A stretch of DNA of 64,000 bases. Source: Carnobacterium mobile DSM 4848. Lineage in GTDB: Bacteria > Bacillota > Bacilli > Lactobacillales > Carnobacteriaceae. A model generated the notes under the pieces. That model was given only the letters and a program-made list of their open reading frames with translations, made no database searches and was not told where the DNA came from. Positions 61,336 to 64,000 of the stretch are shown piece after piece; position 1 is the stretch's first letter; each line of letters opens with the position of its first letter. Location of the stretch: the NCBI RefSeq assembly GCF_000744825.1, contig NZ_JQMR01000001.1:744001-808000 (forward strand), given 5' to 3'. The position numbers and the translations under genes were made by a program.

Positions 61336-63981
61336 TTAAAGTTGTGCTTTTAATACTGCAATCCGTTCTTGAACAATTGTGTATTTTTCGAGATATTCAG
61401 TTTCTTTAGCTCTTTCAGCTGCCACTACAGCTTCCGGCGCTTTATTCACAAATTTTGCATTTGCCAATTTCCCTTTTACACGCTTCACTTCTTTATCCCA
61501 TTTATCCAGCTCTTTTTCAAGACGTGTAATCTCTTCTTCCAAATTGATTAAGCCTGTTAAAGGAAGATAAATTTCAGCCCCTGTAATAACTGCAGTCATT
61601 GCTGTATCTGGAGCTTCTACATTGCTTGAGATTACTAGTGTTTCAGGGTTGCAGAAACGTTCAATATAAGAGACGTTTTCATTTAAGAATTGTTCGATAG
61701 TCTCATCATTTGTTTTGATCAGTAATTCTATTTTTTTCGACAAAGGTGTGTTTACTTCAGAACGGATATTACGAACTGCACGAATCAATTCCATCAATAC
61801 ATCCATCCCTTTAGTCGCCTTTTCATCTGATAATTCAGGACGTACGACTGGATATTCTGCCACTACTAAAGATTCGCCAACATGAGGAATGTTTTCCCAT
61901 ATCTCTTCAGTAACAAAAGGCATAATCGGGTGCAAAAGACGCAGTGTTTGATCCAAGACATAAGCTAAAATGCTTCTAGTCATTTGCTTAGCTTGCTCAT
62001 TTTCACCAAATAACACTTCTTTACTCATTTCAATGTACCAGTCACAAAAATCATCCCAAATAAAGTGGTATAAATGACGTCCAGCTTCACCGAATTCAAA
62101 TTGCTCAAATAGATCAGTAACTTTTGCAACAGTTTCATTTAATTTTGTCAAAATCCAACGATCTGCTACTGTTTTTTCACCTGTTAAATTGATTTGTTCA
62201 ACTGTGAAACCTTCCATATTCATTAAGGCAAACCGGCTGGCATTCCAAATTTTATTGATAAAATTCCAAGCAGCATCCATTTTGTCATAACTAAATCGTA
62301 CGTCTTGTCCAGGAGCAGATCCATTCGATAGGAACCAGCGCAATGCATCAGCACCATATTGATCGATTACATCCATTGGATCAATGCCGTTGCCTAACGA
62401 TTTACTCATTTTGCGTCCGTCTTCATCACGGATCAGTCCATGAATCAGCACATTCTTAAACGGTCTTTTTCCAGTAAACTCTAAACTTTGGAAGATCATT
62501 CGGCTGACCCAGAAGAAAATAATATCATAGCCGGTAACTAGGGTATTTGTAGGAAAATAACGTTTAAAGTCTTCTGCTTCTTCATTTGGCCATCCCATTG
62601 TTGAGAACGGCCATAAAGCTGAACTAAACCAAGTATCTAGTACATCAGGATCTTGTACCCAATTGTCGCTGTCTTCTGGTGCTTCCATGCCAACATACAA
62701 TTCTCCGGTCGTTTTGTGATACCATGCAGGAATACGATGTCCCCACCATAATTGACGCGAAATAACCCAGTCATGGACATTTTCCATCCAACGCATATAC
62801 GTATTCTCAAAACGTTCAGGTACAAAATTCACTTTATTCACTGTTTCTTGGTTATCCATAGCTTCTTTTGCTAAAGTCTCCATTTTAACAAACCATTGTG
62901 TCGATAAGCGCGGTTCAACTACTACTCCGGTCCGCTCAGAGTGTCCCACACTATGAATCATTTTCTCAATTTTGATTAAACGGCCTTCTGCTTCCAAGTC
63001 CTTAATGACTGCTTTACGAGCTGCAAAACGATCCATACCAGCATATTTACCAGCTAACTCATTCATCGTACCATCTTCATGCATCACATTAATTCGAGCT
63101 AGGTCATGACGGTTTCCGACTTCAAAGTCATTAGGGTCATGAGCCGGTGTGATTTTAACGACTCCGGTACCAAAATCCATTTCAACGTACTCATCTGCAA
63201 TAATTGGGATTTCACGGTTCATTAACGGCAACAAAACGGTTTTCCCAATCAGCCCTTGATACCGTTCATCTTCAGGATGCACTGCAACCGCAGTATCACC
63301 TAGCATAGTTTCAGGACGAGTAGTAGCAATTTCAACAGTTCCGCTGCCATCTGTTAACGGGTAGCTCATATGGTAAAAAGCTCCTTCAACGTCTTGGTGG
63401 ATAACTTCAATATCAGATAATGCTGTTTTAGCTTTCGGATCCCAGTTGATGATGTATTCGCCGCGGTAAATCAATTTCTTATCATACATCGTAACAAATA
63501 CTTTTTTAACAGCTTCTGATAACCCATCATCTAACGTAAACCGTTCGCGACTATAATCAACAGATATACCAACTTTTGCCCATTGTTCCCGAATAACACT
63601 AGCATATTCTTCTTTCCAGTCCCAAACTGTTTGGATAAATTTATCGCGCCCTAAGTCATAACGGGAAATGCCTTCTTCAGCTAATTTTTCTTCTACTTTA
63701 GCTTGTGTGGCAATTCCTGCATGATCCATTCCAGGCAGCCATAAAGTATCATAACCTTGCATACGTTTTTGCCGTACAATAATATCTTGTAAAGTCGTGT
63801 CCCATGCATGCCCCAAATGTAATTTCCCTGTAACATTGGGTGGCGGGATTACAACAGAATAAGGTTCTTTGGTCTTATCTCCACTTGCTTTAAATAGATC
63901 TTTTTCTAGCCATTTTTCATAACGATTTGCTTCCACTTCTTTTGGCTGATATTTCGTCGGCATTTTTAATTCATCCGTCAT
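61336..63981 (-). CDS. valS: Valyl-tRNA synthetase
   Basis: An 881-residue class I synthetase. The HIGH-type motif is [15 protein letters not shown], the CP1 editing domain follows, the KMSKS motif is [11 protein letters not shown] and a C-terminal coiled-coil tRNA-binding arm ([23 protein letters not shown]) ends the protein. ATG 63981 lies behind GAGGG. Only 19 bp of upstream sequence are in the window, so any T-box lies outside. Confidence 0.98.
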   Translation of the reverse strand: MTDELKMPTKYQPKEVEANRYEKWLEKDLFKASGDKTKEPYSVVIPPPNVTGKLHLGHAWDTTLQDIIVRQKRMQGYDTLWLPGMDHAGIATQAKVEEKLAEEGISRYDLGRDKFIQTVWDWKEEYASVIREQWAKVGISVDYSRERFTLDDGLSEAVKKVFVTMYDKKLIYRGEYIINWDPKAKTALSDIEVIHQDVEGAFYHMSYPLTDGSGTVEIATTRPETMLGDTAVAVHPEDERYQGLIGKTVLLPLMNREIPIIADEYVEMDFGTGVVKITPAHDPNDFEVGNRHDLARINVMHEDGTMNELAGKYAGMDRFAARKAVIKDLEAEGRLIKIEKMIHSVGHSERTGVVVEPRLSTQWFVKMETLAKEAMDNQETVNKVNFVPERFENTYMRWMENVHDWVISRQLWWGHRIPAWYHKTTGELYVGMEAPEDSDNWVQDPDVLDTWFSSALWPFSTMGWPNEEAEDFKRYFPTNTLVTGYDIIFFWVSRMIFQSLEFTGKRPFKNVLIHGLIRDEDGRKMSKSLGNGIDPMDVIDQYGADALRWFLSNGSAPGQDVRFSYDKMDAAWNFINKIWNASRFALMNMEGFTVEQINLTGEKTVADRWILTKLNETVAKVTDLFEQFEFGEAGRHLYHFIWDDFCDWYIEMSKEVLFGENEQAKQMTRSILAYVLDQTLRLLHPIMPFVTEEIWENIPHVGESLVVAEYPVVRPELSDEKATKGMDVLMELIRAVRNIRSEVNTPLSKKIELLIKTNDETIEQFLNENVSYIERFCNPETLVISSNVEAPDTAMTAVITGAEIYLPLTGLINLEEEITRLEKELDKWDKEVKRVKGKLANAKFVNKAPEAVVAAERAKETEYLEKYTIVQERIAVLKAQL

Positions 63982-64000
63982 ATCTTATACCCTCTTTTCT

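Overview
This is about 64 kb of low-GC Gram-positive chromosome. Its content points to the Lactobacillales and most likely to Carnobacteriaceae (inference). It combines a complete pyruvate dehydrogenase complex, acetate kinase and the fused glutathione synthetase GshF with MreBCD and MinCD, so the cell should be a rod. It also has LiaFSR, IreB, RpoY and RNase J1, and T-box control of alaS and of an amino-acid transporter. Genus could be settled with 16S rRNA or whole-genome data, which are not in the window. Most genes lie on the minus strand.

Three blocks follow the gene order known from Bacillus subtilis. Block 1 (1-18.8 kb): UPF0223, a divergent lactate-dehydrogenase-like gene, pdhABCD, gdhA, def, an SOS-type UmuC/YolD pair, tRNA-Ala, a HAD phosphatase, a heterodimeric ABC exporter, rpoY-rnjA and a HesB-like gene. 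Block 2 (18.9-45 kb): liaFSR, greA, udk, mltG, DUF1292, ruvX, ireB, alaS, recD2, a TPR gene, mnmA, DUF1831, a cysteine desulfurase, gshF, rarA and 6S RNA. Block 3 (45-64 kb): uspA, ackA with a methyltransferase, rpmA-prp-rplU, an amino-acid ABC transporter, minDC, mreDCB, four cold-shock genes, radC, folC and valS.

The conserved backbone has been opened at several points. An IS1202-like insertion sequence with 28-bp direct repeats sits between alaS and ireB. A T-box-controlled ABC transporter, whose permease gene is frameshifted, sits between minD and rplU. A tandem array of four csp genes sits between radC and mreB. gshF, an NTP-pyrophosphatase-like gene and an unknown coiled-coil membrane protein sit between the cysteine desulfurase and rarA. 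A LexA-type operator controls the polymerase cassette next to tRNA-Ala.

RNA-level control is common. There are two T-box leaders, an L21 leader, 6S RNA, four similar leaders of about 105 nt on the csp genes, and a possible attenuator ahead of rpoY-rnjA. A family of imperfect intergenic repeats ends in strong hairpins and is found 3' of yitT and three csp genes.

The best candidates for something undescribed are the LDH-fold protein that lacks its active-site residues, the intergenic repeat family, the csp array with its leaders, and the membrane coiled-coil/NTP-PPase pair next to gshF. I found no CRISPR array, prophage or obvious novel defence system.
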